DNA of 64,000 nt from Vermamoeba vermiformis. Its lineage: Eukaryota; Tubulinea; Echinamoebida. Every line of letters begins with the position of its first letter. Within the stretch, counting starts at the first letter, position 1. Under the pieces are notes generated by a model. That model had not been told where the DNA came from, did not search any database, and was given only the letters and a program-made list of their open reading frames with translations. Below are positions 32,631-44,354 of this stretch, one piece after another. The translations under genes and the position numbers were made by a program. The DNA lies in contig JBEWZL010000219.1 of NCBI GenBank assembly GCA_045837725.1, forward strand, positions 186,001 through 250,000, given 5' to 3'.

Positions 32631-34367
32631 TCAAAGAGCGAATAAGTAGAGCGTGACCATCATCACTGAAGCCTCAACGACAACAGCACTATTAGATCGT
32701 GTCTGCGGAGTGCCTGCGACAGGAGTGACTTGGGCCACAGGGGCAGCGACAGGGACTTCAGCCAATGGTGCAACAGGAACGGCGTCACACGTGAATCCAT
32801 CGCCCGTGTACCCTTGTTTGCAGGCACACGAGTAGCCAATCATTTCTTCAATGCAGTCAGCGTTCTTATCACACTTGTTAGCAGTAGGTGAGGCGCACTG
32901 GTCATTGGGAATGAGCCAGATGTCTTTGCGACCAGGAACGTCATCGTTGGTATTCGAATATCCTGTCCCAGCCACAATGTAGAGGTCACCGTTCATGATC
33001 TTGCCAGGCATTTGTCCACCGTAGGCCAAGCCAGGCATAGTCGAACCAGGCGTTGCGATAGTCGCTGTAGACACCCAGCTGATCGATACTACTGATGTTG
33101 CCGTACACGAGCCTCCATTGCTTTAGACTCTTGCTGTACTGCCACACTTGATTTGATGGGCCGAATTCTCCCGTGGACGACATGGCACCGGCAGAAAAGA
33201 GCATCAGAGTACCGTCCAGTCTGTCAACCAGCGAGCAACTCTCACAACCACCAGGGTGATTGTCAGCGTTGTAGTCATCAGAGGTCGAAACTGCACTCAT
33301 TGTTTCCGGGGCGAATGGTCCTGGCGGCATGTACTCGATTTCGTACCGACGATTGCCGCGAGTGTCAAAGGTCCACATGACAGCACTGTCAAAATAATCG
33401 AAACTAAGTTGTCCGTAGCCTCCGAACAACCACACTTTGTCGTTTTCATCAATAAAGCAAGCTGAGAGGTATGTGCCACCAAAGTAAGTCTCGTTGCCGA
33501 CCACACCAGATTTTATATCTCCGTAGATGTACGTCCATAATTTAGATGTGGTATTAAAATGCCAAACGGAATTTTGGTATCCGTTCCTGTTGTAACCAGC
33601 CAGACTCCAAATATCATTCTGCGAGTCAACAACTAGACATTGGCCCTCCTGGTATCCAGGCCACACGTCCTCGCCTGGCTGACCTGGATTGGCACCAATG
33701 CTGGGGACGTCAGTAGCGGGATCAAGTCCGTGCACTCTGACGAACATCATGGAGGTCGTGTTGAACATCCACAACTCACCGGTGTACTCGTAAGATGTGA
33801 ACCAAATGTTGTCGTTGTTGTCTAGAGCCAGGTGAGTGTATAAAATGTAGCCAGGATGATTGTTCACTGATTCCACCCCGAGCTCACCTGGTTCACGAGA
33901 GTCGGTTGTGGCATAACTGGGATCTCCCCAAACGTATCTGTAAAGATCTGTCTTTGGGTCGTAATTCCATACGGTGTAAAGACGGACTGCTGCACCGACA
34001 CTGTAGTCATAGCGAGAACCAAACATGATCCACAAAATGCCTTTCGAATCCACTGCCATTCCCGGACCAAGCGACCGTGAACCAGCACCAACAGTAATAT
34101 TAGCCCAAACTCCCTTCTCAGCAACGAAACTTTCGGCAATATTGGTGAAATCATTGCCACCAGGGATTGCTGAAAACTTAAATTAGCTACGTATGCCATA
34201 AAAAACCGCTAAAATTCGTTTGAATTATTGTACGTTTAATAAGGTGTTGAGATTGACTTACACACATCAACGTTGGTCGGTGAAAGCCAAATTGGCTCAA
34301 CAATCGCGGATACTGTTACAAAAATAGCGAAGAGGACGCTCAAGTACTTGCCAAGACCGAACTTCAT
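32631..34367 (-). CDS. surface Kelch/beta-propeller protein with EGF domain and GPI-like tail
   Basis: Exon 1 34367-34262, exon 2 from 34169 down to the TGA at 32631; ~540 aa. A signal peptide (KYLSVLFAIFVTVSAIV) is followed by at least five Kelch-like blades with the repeating D-x-x-x-x-L/I-W pattern (DSKGILWIMFGS, DNNDNIWFTSY, DSQNDIWSLAGY, DENDKVWLFGGYG). An EGF-like module with six Cys comes next (CASPTANKC ... CIEEMIGYSCACKQGYTG), then a Pro/Ala/Val linker and a hydrophobic C-terminus (VMMVTLYLFAL) typical of a GPI signal. Likely an extracellular adhesion or recognition protein. Near 33040-33090 the frame shifts by +1. A 28-nt intron (GTACGG...GATCAG, starting after WRLV) would repair it and give TPGSTMPGLAYGG before the last blade. 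Confidence 0.78.
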
Positions 34368-34479
34368 GAGTTGTGTTTGCGCAAGAATAAAGACTAAGAA
34401 TAAATAAATTACGTGCCAACCTAAATTTAGACGTACAATAATAATTTATATTTGTTGTTGGCAAAACCTCGAATTTCGG

Positions 34480-34835
34480 CGAATTTACAATGAATTTAAC
34501 ATAGTTACCAAGACCAATGCAACGCGCGTAAAACCAACAGCTGGTTTGTTTTGTCGGAATGGCCGTGGGAGGTGTTTATCAATATAGGCGCTGCAACGGG
34601 TGCTGTGGATATAGTGAATTAAGCACTAATAATTAACAAACACTTACGATTCATACAGCCGCTGCGGGTGTCCGAGATCTGCCCAGAAGGACACGTGCAA
34701 ACCACGCCACCGGCACATTGCTTTGAAGCTGTCACCACAATATATATATACGTACCATAAATCTACAAGGATTAGGAATTTATGAAATATCGTACCGTTA
34801 AATTACGTACCGTTATCCAGGCATAGCCAAAATTT
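34480..34835 (-). pseudogene. decayed duplicate of the last exons of the Cys-rich surface gene
   Basis: On the minus strand, remnants appear in the same order as in the gene at 35272-37304. There is a piece ending GGATAACG|GTACGT (end of exon 8), then ATTTATGGTACGTAT (exon 9 start, IYGTY). This is interrupted by a TATATATA insertion and frameshift, followed by QCAGGVVCTCPSGQISDTRS (intact gene: QCDGG...CTCPAGQISDTRS). After an intron comes APVAAPILINTSHGHSD (intact gene: IAVAPVAVP...TSHSGR). The microsatellite insertion and loss of the hydrophobic C-terminus mark it as broken, unless it still serves as an alternative 3' end. Confidence 0.65.
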
Positions 34836-35271
34836 CATTCGTAGATCTTTCTCCAAATTTCTTTTGTATGCCAAATTACTTGTTCCATTACTTGCATACT
34901 AATGATACATAGACGACATCCTCCAATGAGAAGTAAGAGAGCACCAAAATCGTTACTTCTGGTAAAATATCTTCAAAAAATTCCACGCCTCTGCTTATAT
35001 CTTCTATTAATAAATTATTTCACTTCACAACAATAGGTATTATTTCCATATTTTTTAGTTGATTAAAAATATATTCGAACTTGAATTATTTACTCTTCCG
35101 AAGTCAAGTTGTGCTTATAGCAGATATTAGTACTCTACAACAATTGCTTGGCATCGTGTAGGCCACGTGAATAAAGAAACATGAGAAGAAAGCTGAAAAG
35201 TTGTGCACGCCTTGTACGTTTCGATTCTTCAGGTGGGTGAAATACAAATGATCTAATCGGTTTTAGTCGCT
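34836..35271. other. intergenic, 436 bp
   Basis: AT-rich spacer between the pseudo-exons and the intact Cys-rich gene. No coding signal seen. Confidence 0.4.
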
Positions 35272-37304
35272 TTAGTTTAAAAATACAATTACCAATCCTA
35301 TGACGAATTGAATTAATACGCCCAGACTCAAGCGTCCTGAGTGGCTCGTTGGAGTTGGTTGCATGACAGGTGTCATAATTGGACTTCGAGGGACAGCGAC
35401 GGGAGCTACGGCGATAAGTGCGTGAGATGATGAATCTAAGGCATAAAACATTACGTACCATTCATACAACCACTGCGCGTGTCGGAGATTTGACCCGCAG
35501 GGCATGTGCAGTCGGATCTGCAGTCCACTCCACCGTCACATTGCTCTGGACCTTCAGTGAAGTAGTCGCCGCAGTAAGTGCCGTAGATCTGGATATGGTG
35601 TGTTAGCGTCGGTGGGCTGATTGCACCATTACTATTAACGTACCGTTATTCTCGCATAATGTATGCCGGAGGTTGTTGAAATTTCAGGCCAAGCAACGGC
35701 ACCACCAGTAGGCCAGACAGTCACCGAATGCAACAAATCAGCGTACGGCACTGTGGCGAGTGCATTCTCTGCATCGGTAATCGTGTGCACCGTGTGGAGG
35801 TTGGATTGGTTCAGCGCGAAGACTTGATCCCCGTCCACTTGAGCAAACGGAAATGTCACGTAGGTGCGCGGAGTCACCGTGGAACAATAGAACAGACCCT
35901 CGCCTGTCAAGCACGGGGCATTAGAGTGGTGTGAGATGATATGTAGTGAATACTAACCGTCTGCATTGAGTGCAGTTCCAAGGGCTTGAAGGTACGTGGG
36001 AATAGCAACGGTGTTTTGAGTGACAATGGAGGTGCTGTTGAACTTCATCGTGTGCAAGAAATACGCGCCTAATGCCGCGTCGTTACTAATGCCGATGGTT
36101 TGTTAAAGAAAGAAAAGTGCTTGTACGTACCTGAGTCTCCGTCCACTCCGAAAGAAATTGATGAAAAAGTGTCAGGTTCGTTGACCGTGGCTGTGGTCGA
36201 TGTCGTCAAAACTATCGTTGCATTCACAAACGGCGTGAATTCTAGTAAAAAAACATTATGGCGTCAGAAAAGAAGTCATTGTAAGTACTATAAATTCAAC
36301 GCACCTTGCAAGATATTGAAATTTTTGTCCAGTACGATGTAATACAATCGCAAGTCAAACAAACCAATGTTGAAGGCTCTAATCATGGATATAGCAATAG
36401 TGTCGCCGCTGAGGGCCATCGAAGGATGAACATTTTGATAGTTGACAGCTATGAGACGAGATTAATATTCAGTCCCCAATTTTTATCCGAGGAATGCGGC
36501 TATATGAGCTTATTATGACTTACGGTACAATAGAGAGTTGAGAATGTGGCCAGTAGAATTGATGCGATAGATTAAAAAGTATGCGTAGGCGTAGCGAGGA
36601 CAGCTCATGATAATATCGCCATTCGTATCGAGTACCGCGGTAGGTTGAATGCATTTGTACGTTATAGAGATTAGAATTGGCTCAGAGACCGGATTTACTG
36701 TAAGATCTGTTAGTACGAACGGTTAAATTTTCGTAGGTAACAAAACTTACAATCAGCGTCATATTTTCTCATGTAATAGTAGTTGTTAGCGAGTCCGCTG
36801 TAATAAAAAACTGCAAATCCACCGTCTGCCAATGCTACGATTAATGGCGCCGAATAAAATTCAATCCCAATAGTGGCGTCAGTTGATATATCGAACTGTT
36901 TAATGACATCGCCCGATGTACTAGCAATAGCTCCGCGAACATATGCCCATGAACCTGACAAACAAAGCCGTTAGCGCGGATGCGACTAATATTCGATTGA
37001 AACTTACTGTTTTGATTTAAATTACGGACCTGCCACGCAGCAGCAATTTTATCAGTATTTGGAAGGTGTTCAACGACCACTGCAGACTCAATCATCTCCG
37101 TTTCGGATGAGACACCCAACGCAATTTGCGACTTTATTGGTTGCGGCAATGTTTGCGCCAATGTACATCCTAATAATTAAATTGATTATTGTCTGAACTT
37201 TGAGGCCGAAACTGGATTATATTATTGGCATCGACGGGATCGGGACACGGCAGATGCTGCTTACCTATCACCAAAATAAATACACTTATTCGCAGCGATA
37301 ACAT
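35272..37304 (-). CDS. Cys-rich surface protein with GPI-like tail
   Basis: Ten exons (37304-37265, 37169-37008, 36954-36751, 36706-36524, 36448-36305, 36241-36131, 36068-35958, 35903-35644, 35588-35459, 35435-35272) give 502 aa. Hydrophobic signal sequence MLSLRISVFILVIG; ~380 residues of beta-rich extracellular sequence without a recognised fold (GDVIKQFDIS, VALADGGFAVFYYSG); then a short Cys module ending CGDYFTEGPEQCDGG ... CTCPAGQISDTRSGC, resembling disintegrin-like or EGF-like Cys patterns. The Pro/Ser linker and terminal hydrophobic stretch (LGVLIQFVIGLVIVFLN) look like a GPI signal. Function unknown. It lies beside the Kelch-EGF and S28 genes, all secreted. Its last exons have a decayed copy just downstream. 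Confidence 0.72.
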
Positions 37305-37594
37305 GTTGGCCCTATGTTACAAAGTTCAATGGAATGAAATATCTAACAAATTGAACGCCAATTTGAGGTGACATTTTTTGACATGTTTCAGAACCCGAAT
37401 CACAGGGGACCGTCTAATATTGGATGATTCCTACGGCCTCAGCGGACCTCAAATAAGAACCACAATGAGATATTAGGTACGTGGTGGTTTTAAAGCATTA
37501 TTTAACAAAATTTAGAAGTTTATGAGCTAATTACAATGTGTACAAGTCAGGCCATTATTGCGACATTAGTGACGGCCGAACGAAGAGTGCCTGA

Positions 37595-38035
37595 TTACTG
37601 AATGTTGATCTTGGCTGCAGCAGGCTTGTTCTCGGGCTTAGGCAAGACCACCTCGAGCACTCCGTTGTTGAAAGTCGCTTGGATCGCGTTGGCATCCACG
37701 CCTTCAGGAACAGCAAATGAGCGTTGGAACTTGCCGTAGGAGCGTTCAATGCGATGGAACTGTTCCTTCTCATCTTTCTTTTCAAACTTGCGCTCACCGC
37801 TGATGGTCAGCACGCCCTTGTCCAGCTCGACATTGACCTCGTCTTTGGTGAGGCCAGGCAACTCGGCGTGCAGTACAACTTGCTTGTCTGACTCGCGCAC
37901 ATCGACTTTAGGACGCCACGAAGCGATGTCCTTGTGGGCCTCGGCGAACTCGGGCGAGAAGAACTTGTTCATCTGCTTCTGCATGTCGAACAGATCGTCA
38001 AAAGTTTCAGCTCCGAACCAGCGTGACAAAGACAT
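37595..38035 (-). CDS. small heat-shock protein (HSP20 / alpha-crystallin family)
   Basis: Intronless, 146 aa from the Met at 38035 (MSLSRWFG), the usual short leader of this family; an in-frame ATG at 38095 would add 20 residues rich in His/Gln/Asn and is more likely 5'UTR. The alpha-crystallin domain spans ~40-130: WRPKVDVRESDKQVVLHAEL, PGLTKDEVNVELDKGVLTIS, FQRSFAVPEG, and FNNGVLEVVLPKPE with the GVLEVVLPK closing strand. The C-terminal AKINIQ supplies the I-x-I tail that docks neighbouring dimers. An ATP-independent chaperone expected to rise in stress; lack of introns suits a stress-induced gene. Confidence 0.95.
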   Translation of the reverse strand: MSLSRWFGAETFDDLFDMQKQMNKFFSPEFAEAHKDIASWRPKVDVRESDKQVVLHAELPGLTKDEVNVELDKGVLTISGERKFEKKDEKEQFHRIERSYGKFQRSFAVPEGVDANAIQATFNNGVLEVVLPKPENKPAAAKINIQ

Positions 38036-38140
38036 GATTAATTGGTGTTGTTGTGTTGTGTGTTTTTTAGTGTTGTTGAATGAGTTGATCTGCATCTTGC
38101 TTTCTTTTTAAGGCTGCGCTCGTTTGTGAAAATAAAATTT

Positions 38141-38170
38141 TTCATGAAAATTTTCGCAAAGCTTCAGAAG
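38141..38170 (-). promoter_or_regulatory. heat-shock-element-like sites upstream of HSP20
   Basis: ~105-135 bp upstream of the HSP20 ATG. TTCatGAA is followed by TTTTC and TTCaGAA, i.e. alternating TTC/GAA units as bound by HSF. Spacing is not perfect for a three-unit element. Confidence 0.45.
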
Positions 38171-38313
38171 TGCCAGTACTTAATACCAAATATATCAATA
38201 TCTTTCCAGAATGTGCTGAAATGTTCAATAAAGTACCTACGGATTTCTGCCCAGCCTGGTTTGCAAAACTCGACACGTGTCTAGTACCAGATCTGCACCA
38301 AATTTTCTCAATT

Positions 38314-40004
38314 CTATATGCAGCATTGGTCTCGTTGAGCTCTACTCTTCGTACAGGTCTTGTAGGCCTGTTGATAGAGTGCTTTGTTGGTCGCGAATGA
38401 CAACAAGTGAATGATGCCCGTGAGGCCAAAAGCGAAGGTCAACACCATCGACCACTCGTAGTCCAAACTAGCGGGACCACCCAAATTGGAAATAATTATT
38501 TGTCTAAGTTGGAGGTATTAGTTAGTCATGAATAGCAAATTATAAAATTGCATTCTAATAGTTAGATCTCGATCTACTTACCTTACGCGCACAATTGTAG
38601 CTAACAGGAATATGCTGCAAAATAACGCGATGAATGTAATCAATCGTTTTTGAAACGATGAAATCGAGTTGATAGTGTGGCGATATTCTTGCGTCTGCTG
38701 ACTGGCTTTTTTCTGTTCACAACGAGTCAGATCTGCATTACCAAAGATATTAAGGTACTCACGAGCTTATAGAGATTGATTTGCACGTAAGCTACAACTA
38801 TGGCAGTGATAATCAGTGCGGATAAGGACAACAAGCCGATCCAAAAATACGTAGTGAAAAGGATCCAAAAGCCGTTCGATTCGCCGCTGATGAAGCACCT
38901 ATCAAACCAATTACTGATTAATACGTATATGAATGGTTCGCAATTCATGAACGGCGAATGACAAATATCTTATCGGGTTTAAATTTCGGAGATTTTTTAA
39001 ATTGTCCGAGCCCGCTGGATCTGCGTTCGAATTATCGTAACGCGTGCTACTTATCATTCAAATACTATTTTAATATCTTACCAAACACCAGCCGGGGCAT
39101 AAACTTGGCCAATTAGCGAGACGAGTACTGGCAAGAACGGCAGCACGAAGCCAATGACCAAATAAATGCTTTCAGTGCGTTGAGGGTTCGAGAATACACG
39201 AGACTTGACTATTAATAGGTACAGCTGAATATAAATGTATTTTGTCAGTACGCTGCGATCCGCTTCTTTTTGTAACGTCTTGAAAAATTAGATTTTGTAG
39301 CCAAACTTACATGAATGGTTGATAATAAGACCCAAGTGCTCCATGACAACGAGCCATAATGTACTATAATGCCTAAGAGAGTTATCAATAAGCAATGACA
39401 ACATTCCAAATAAGGCAAAAAGCGAACGAGCGCGATCTCAACTTACCTTGAATAGTGCATAAGGGAGAAACGCCCCGTCGTGCAGGATAGCTCGCCATAG
39501 TGCCAAAAGGTGCCGCTAGTTATACTAACAATTAATTTTCTATCATTGATTTAATTGTCGTAACAAACGAGATCCGCATGAGTTTAAAGCACTTACAAAG
39601 GCTTTGAATGATAGCAGGTATTAGTGAATACCAAAATATGCTTGAAGGGAACTGGCGTGCTTTGGGGTTGAGCCTGCGAAGAATTACCATCAACAAACCA
39701 AAAATTTATTTTTCTTCTTAATTTTAGTCGCTAGATCTGCCCCCAATATAAGCTTATTACAAAATTATTGAAAGAAAAAGCAATTTTTACGCAGTTGATT
39801 ATTATTGCAATAATTTAACAACGGATCCTGGTTGTTTACGGCCAGAATTTATAAGGTTTGGTCCGTAAATGCATTTAATTATTCTACTGTATACGTGACA
39901 TACGTATAACCGATGAATATGAGCGTGTTGCATACAAAGCTGATCCAGCCGAGTACATCCGTTATGACTTGCAGCGTATGCAGTTGTTCTTCAGGCGAGC
40001 TCAT
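38314..40004 (-). CDS. 7TM receptor, class E (cAMP-receptor-like), array copy 1
   Basis: Multi-exon minus-strand gene from Met 40004 to TAG 38314, ~330 aa. Seven hydrophobic segments can be read in order: ITDVLGWISFVCNTLIFIGY, PSSIFWYSLIPAIIQSL, HYGSLSWSTWVLLSTIHLYLL, VIGFVLPFLPVLVSLIGQVY, GFWILFTTYFWIGLLSLSAL, RLITFIALFCSIFLLATIVR and WSMVLTFAFGLTGIIHLLSF. The third/fourth-helix region (YGSLSWxTW, YLLIVK) and the APAGVWC loop resemble Dictyostelium cAR-type receptors, a similarity noted by eye. The tail ends DQCCI. Closest relatives are the three neighbours to the right. Ligand unknown. A G-protein-coupled role is inferred. Confidence 0.78.
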
Positions 40005-40285
40005 TGCTTCAATAATATACCACTAGTGCTATTCTCTTCCGTTCTTTCTCGTTGTACACGTCACTGAGTGAATTGACAAAAAGATTGAGCTGTCAACAAG
40101 TGTCCCGGACCATTTGCCGGGCCCGCAGAATCTTCCGCAGAAATGGCTTGTTTGGCAAAATTGTCCAATCAAACTATATAAAAGTGTTAGTTATATTATA
40201 TTGTTAAAAATTATCGATAATTTACCTGCTGTCGCGCGATAAATTTTGTGTCCGGATCTGGAACTTGGTTTATCCTCCGAATCAC
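40005..40285. other. spacer between receptor copies 1 and 2
   Basis: 281 bp holding the copy 1 promoter and copy 2 3' end. Nothing else recognised. Confidence 0.4.
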
Positions 40286-42035
40286 TCACACGCAACAATA
40301 GCAGCAGTGATATTCATTGTCTGCAGGGTCCTCGTGGGTACGGCGACAAGTTTTGTAGGCCTCCGTGTACAGTCGCTTGTTGGTGGCAAATGCGAGCAAG
40401 TGAATGATGCCGGTCAGTCCAAATGCGATTGTCAACGTCAACGACCATTCATAAGTGAGCGCAATGGAACCGCCCATGCCTGCAATAGCGATTTGCCTAA
40501 TTTGGAAACGCCGTTAGAAAAATGAAACGAACACCAAAAGTATGGCAGGCGTAATGTTAGGGATCCGAGAATTGAATTCGTACCTCACGCGCACAGCCGT
40601 GGCAAGCAGAAATATGCTGCAGAACAGCGTGATGAATGTAATCAAACGGATTTGAAATGACGAGACTGAATTGACGGCTTGTTGATACTCTTGAGTCTGC
40701 TCTTTGTTGGCCTTTTTCTATTCATACCAAGGTTAATATAAGACGTTCTATAGTTATATATTATAGTACTCACCAGTCTGTATACTCTCATTTGTACGTG
40801 CACGACAATAATGATAGTGATAATGAGCGAGGCTAGTGCCAAGGGACCGATGAAAATGTACCCCAAAAACAAGATCCAATAGCCGTTGTCTTGACTGCTT
40901 AAGAAACACCTGCAAACATAATACGTTAAGTATAAGCAACGAAGGGCATAATGTTCCGCGATAGTTTTCTAGCTAAAGAGCTCGAATTCTGAAATTTGAA
41001 AATTTCACGGTGGTGTCATCCATTTTGCCGGTATAAATAATAATAAAATTTTATATTACGTTCGTGAAATTAATGTCAAATTCAGATCGATCTGAAGCAA
41101 AAAAATGGTTATTTTTCGAACTTACCACACGCCAGCAGGTGCGTGGACTTGCGCGATGAGACCCGCTAGGACTGGCAGGAAGGGAAACACAAAGCCAATG
41201 ACCAAGTACAACTGCTCTGCTTTGCGCGGTTGCGAGAACACGCGAGCTTTAACTAATAATAGATACAACTGGAGGCGCATCCGAACCGAAATTAGAAAGT
41301 GTTTTTGAAACTGCGCAGAAACAGGTCAATTGAGACTTACGTGGATTGTACATAAGAATACCCAAGTACTCCACGATAAGAAGCCGTAGTGGACTATCAT
41401 GCCTGGTTTCATAATAATTCAATAACTTGCCTTTTAAGGAAATAATCAGATCTTAAGGTAGTGGTACCTTGAACTGTGCACGCAGGGGACCGTTCGTTCA
41501 TTCTTGCCGGATAGCCTGCTATTGTTCCAAGAGGCACGCCTATAAAAGACTCAATTTAAACGAGCGTTCTATTGTGTTTAGCTAAAATTAGTTTTTTTAA
41601 ACCCAGTTTAAGGAGAAAAACTGAAAAGCGCCTGTGTTTAAAACTTTAAATAAAGAACTTTAAATATCTTACCTGCGCTTTGAATAATTGCTGGAATTAA
41701 AGCGTACCAAAAGATGCTCGAGGGAAACTGACGTGCTTTAGGAATTAATCTGGCGGAAAAAATGATTAGGCTCGTCGAAGAATTAAATTGGACCGTGTTA
41801 CTTATGGCGCTCATATTGCAATGCAAATTAATCGCATCAGATCGGATACAAAAATTGAAACTGAACACGATCCAAAATAATCGCAACATAAGCTAATTAG
41901 AACAATAAATTGCCTTAATAATATCATTACGTACGAGTACCCCACGAATACAGCAGTATTCAGCACAAAGCTGGTCCAACCGAGCACATCCGTAATGACC
42001 TGCAGTACTTCAACTTGTTCAGGCGCTAGAGCCAT
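40286..42035 (-). CDS. 7TM receptor, class E-like, array copy 2
   Basis: Start chosen at Met 42035 (MALAPEQVEVLQVITDVLGW) by alignment with the other copies; upstream in-frame MNQFWANS could extend it. Seven TM segments are in the same positions and exon layout as copy 1, e.g. FPSSIFWYALIPAIIQSA and YEWSLTLTIAFGLTGIIHLL. The cytoplasmic tail is longer and ends YHCCYCCV. The extra Cys cluster (four Cys in six residues) could carry several palmitates. Function as for copy 1. Confidence 0.77.
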
Positions 42036-42323
42036 GCTGTTGGCCCAAAACTGGTTCAAGAGTTGTCGCTGAGTATGAGAGACTGAAACAAATATTTAAT
42101 TTCGCTCGTTTCGCTCACAACAGGACGGAGAAATTAATTTCCATAAATGAATCGTTTGGCAAATTTTCAAATCTTCAATAGAAATGCTAAAAAAATGAAA
42201 TGGTTGGTATGTCTTACTTGGTTCAAGTCATGCATGGACCGTAACTTCAGTCGTTATCGATAATGATGCTGTCTATTTTTAGTTGGTGCGGATTTGCGGA
42301 TTTCGTATTCCTTCGAAAATCAT
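42036..42323. other. spacer between receptor copies 2 and 3
   Basis: 288 bp of AT-rich sequence. On the minus strand a TTTCAG acceptor before the copy 2 RQLLNQFWANS leader (at ~42083) hints at a possible unseen upstream exon. Confidence 0.35.
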
Positions 42324-44332
42324 TTAGACGCAGCAATTGGTCTTAATGTTGTGAGCCCTTGGAGCTGATCGACAGCGACATCGTCTGAATGCATTTTTGT
42401 AAAGAGACTTGTTCGTAGCGAACGCAAACAGATGTATAATGCCAGTGAGTCCAAATGCAATGGTCAATATCAGCGCCCAGTCATAGGACATAGTAGGCGA
42501 GCCTCCTAGATTCGCTATGATGATTTGCCTAAAAATAACTCAAATTAACCACCGGGCAAATGACCCGACGGAATTTCCGTTGAGATTGCCAACGTTCAAG
42601 AAGAATAAACGCTAAATATAGCACCCATTTTAATATGTACGTACCTGATGCGCACAACAGTGGCCAAGAGAAATATGCTGCAAAACAACGCGATGAAGGT
42701 AATCAATCGTTTCTGAAATGACGACATTGAATTGATAGTGTGTTGGTACTCTTGCGTCTTATTTTGATTTTTGCGCTATAATAGTGAATAAGATATACTA
42801 CGAATGCCCCGTATCTCGGCGGACCCATTTTCTCAACATTTTTAAAGCCTGCTTGGCCCATACATTTCTCGGCATTTTTGATCCAGCGCCCGCGGACAGA
42901 AATAGTGGAAAATTATTTATGTATATTCAGGTGGGAAGGGGACTAGCGAGGCGACACCAACCTGAACCGCGCCCCAGGGAAATTTTAAGCACGAGAGTGC
43001 GCGCGGTGGAAAGAGGATAAGAAAAAACTGGTGGAGAGGGGAAGTTTGAGGTGTAACGGTTCTTTTCACCGAACAAACCAAAAAATCTGGCAAGCCCTGA
43101 AATAGTGTATCATAATAAATAACACCCAATGCCGTAACAGTAAGGGTGATATTAAAAAATTTTAGAGGTGAATGTTGAGATATTATGGTCTATATGTAAA
43201 GCGTGCCACTCGAATTTCATTTAATAAAGCGGCGGAACTTTTTACGTACCAACTTCCAGAGCTGCATTTGCACGTGCCCGACAACAATGCCAGTGACTAT
43301 AAGCGCACCTAACGATAGGCCTCCAATGAATATGTACGTCGTGAACAGGATCCAGAACCCGTTATCTTTGCCAGTAATGAAACACCTGTGGCAGCGGCTA
43401 AAATTAGCGAGATACGATACCACGGCGTTAAAATCCTCCGAAATCGGGGAAATTATATCTCCGAAGCGGGAGATACGAGCACACTGCTCACGGCCAACTG
43501 TCTGGTTACTAAATTTAACTTACCATACTCCAGCAGGCGCATAGACTTGTCCTATTAACGAAGCCAAGACTGGAAGGAACGGCAGCACGAATCCTATCAT
43601 TAGGTAGCGCCGATCTGCTTTGTTTGGGTTGGCGAACACTTTGGATTTGACAATCAGCAAGTAGAGCTGAAAAAATTGCGTTAGCTGCCATTAAAGAAGA
43701 ATTCAATGTCCGACTTACGTGTATCGTCGATATAAACACCCATGTCGCCCAGGATAAGAAGCCATAATGAATGATAACTCCTAAAGATTTAATACGATAA
43801 ATTTTTTGGATCGGATCCGTCACAATCAATATTTGTTAATTGCCAGATTGATACCTTGTAACGTGCATAGTGGCGAGGGCTCATTTTTGAGCGCAGGGTA
43901 CCGGAAAAAAGTTCCCAAAGGCACGCCTAATTAGGAATAATAGAAAAATTAGTGCAAAGTCCTACGGCTCCTTTCCGAGATTAAGTATAACGATATAAAT
44001 CAATAGTATACCTAGACTTTGAATTACTGCTGGTATTAGCGCGTACCAAAAGACGCTTGAAGGGAACTGCCGCGACTTTGGATTTAGACTAAAATAATAA
44101 ATTATTGGTTAATTAATCGAGGTGATCAGCATTATTTGATTGTATGGTTTCTATCGTTTATTGATGCATCATTATCATTATATTCTATCGAATTTCCTGC
44201 TATTGAGTTGCAATTAATTTATTCTTACCCGTAGCCGACAAATACTAACGTATTGAACACAAAGCTCGTCCAGCCCAAGACATTAGTGATGGTCAATAAT
44301 GTATATAGCTGTTGTGTTTCTTCGTCGCTCAT
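42324..44332 (-). CDS. 7TM receptor, class E-like, array copy 3
   Basis: Met 44332 (MSDEETQQLYTLLTITNVLG) to TAA 42324. All seven TM segments are recognisable (HYGFLSWATWVFISTIH, MIGFVLPFLPVLASLIGQVY, FWILFTTYIFIGGLSLGAL, WALILTIAFGLTGIIHLF). The tail is Arg/Cys-rich (RRCRCRSA) and ends KTNCCV. The intron between the fifth-helix exon (ending QLWKLV) and the next (KNQNKTQEYQHTINS) is ~470 nt, from about 43246 to 42776, against ~45 nt in the other copies, and contains foreign-looking sequence. Possible upstream exons lie at 44355-44822. Confidence 0.77.
42785..43240. mobile_element. unclassified insertion inside a receptor intron
   Basis: About 430 bp of extra sequence in an intron that is ~45 nt in the paralogs. 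It has GC-rich patches (GCGCCCGCGG, AACCGCGCCCC, GTGCGCGCGGTGG) unlike the surrounding AT-rich introns. No terminal repeats, target duplication or coding region could be seen, so SINE, MITE or random insertion are all open. Confidence 0.3.
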
Positions 44333-44354
44333 CTTGTTAGAGAAAGTTTGTCGC

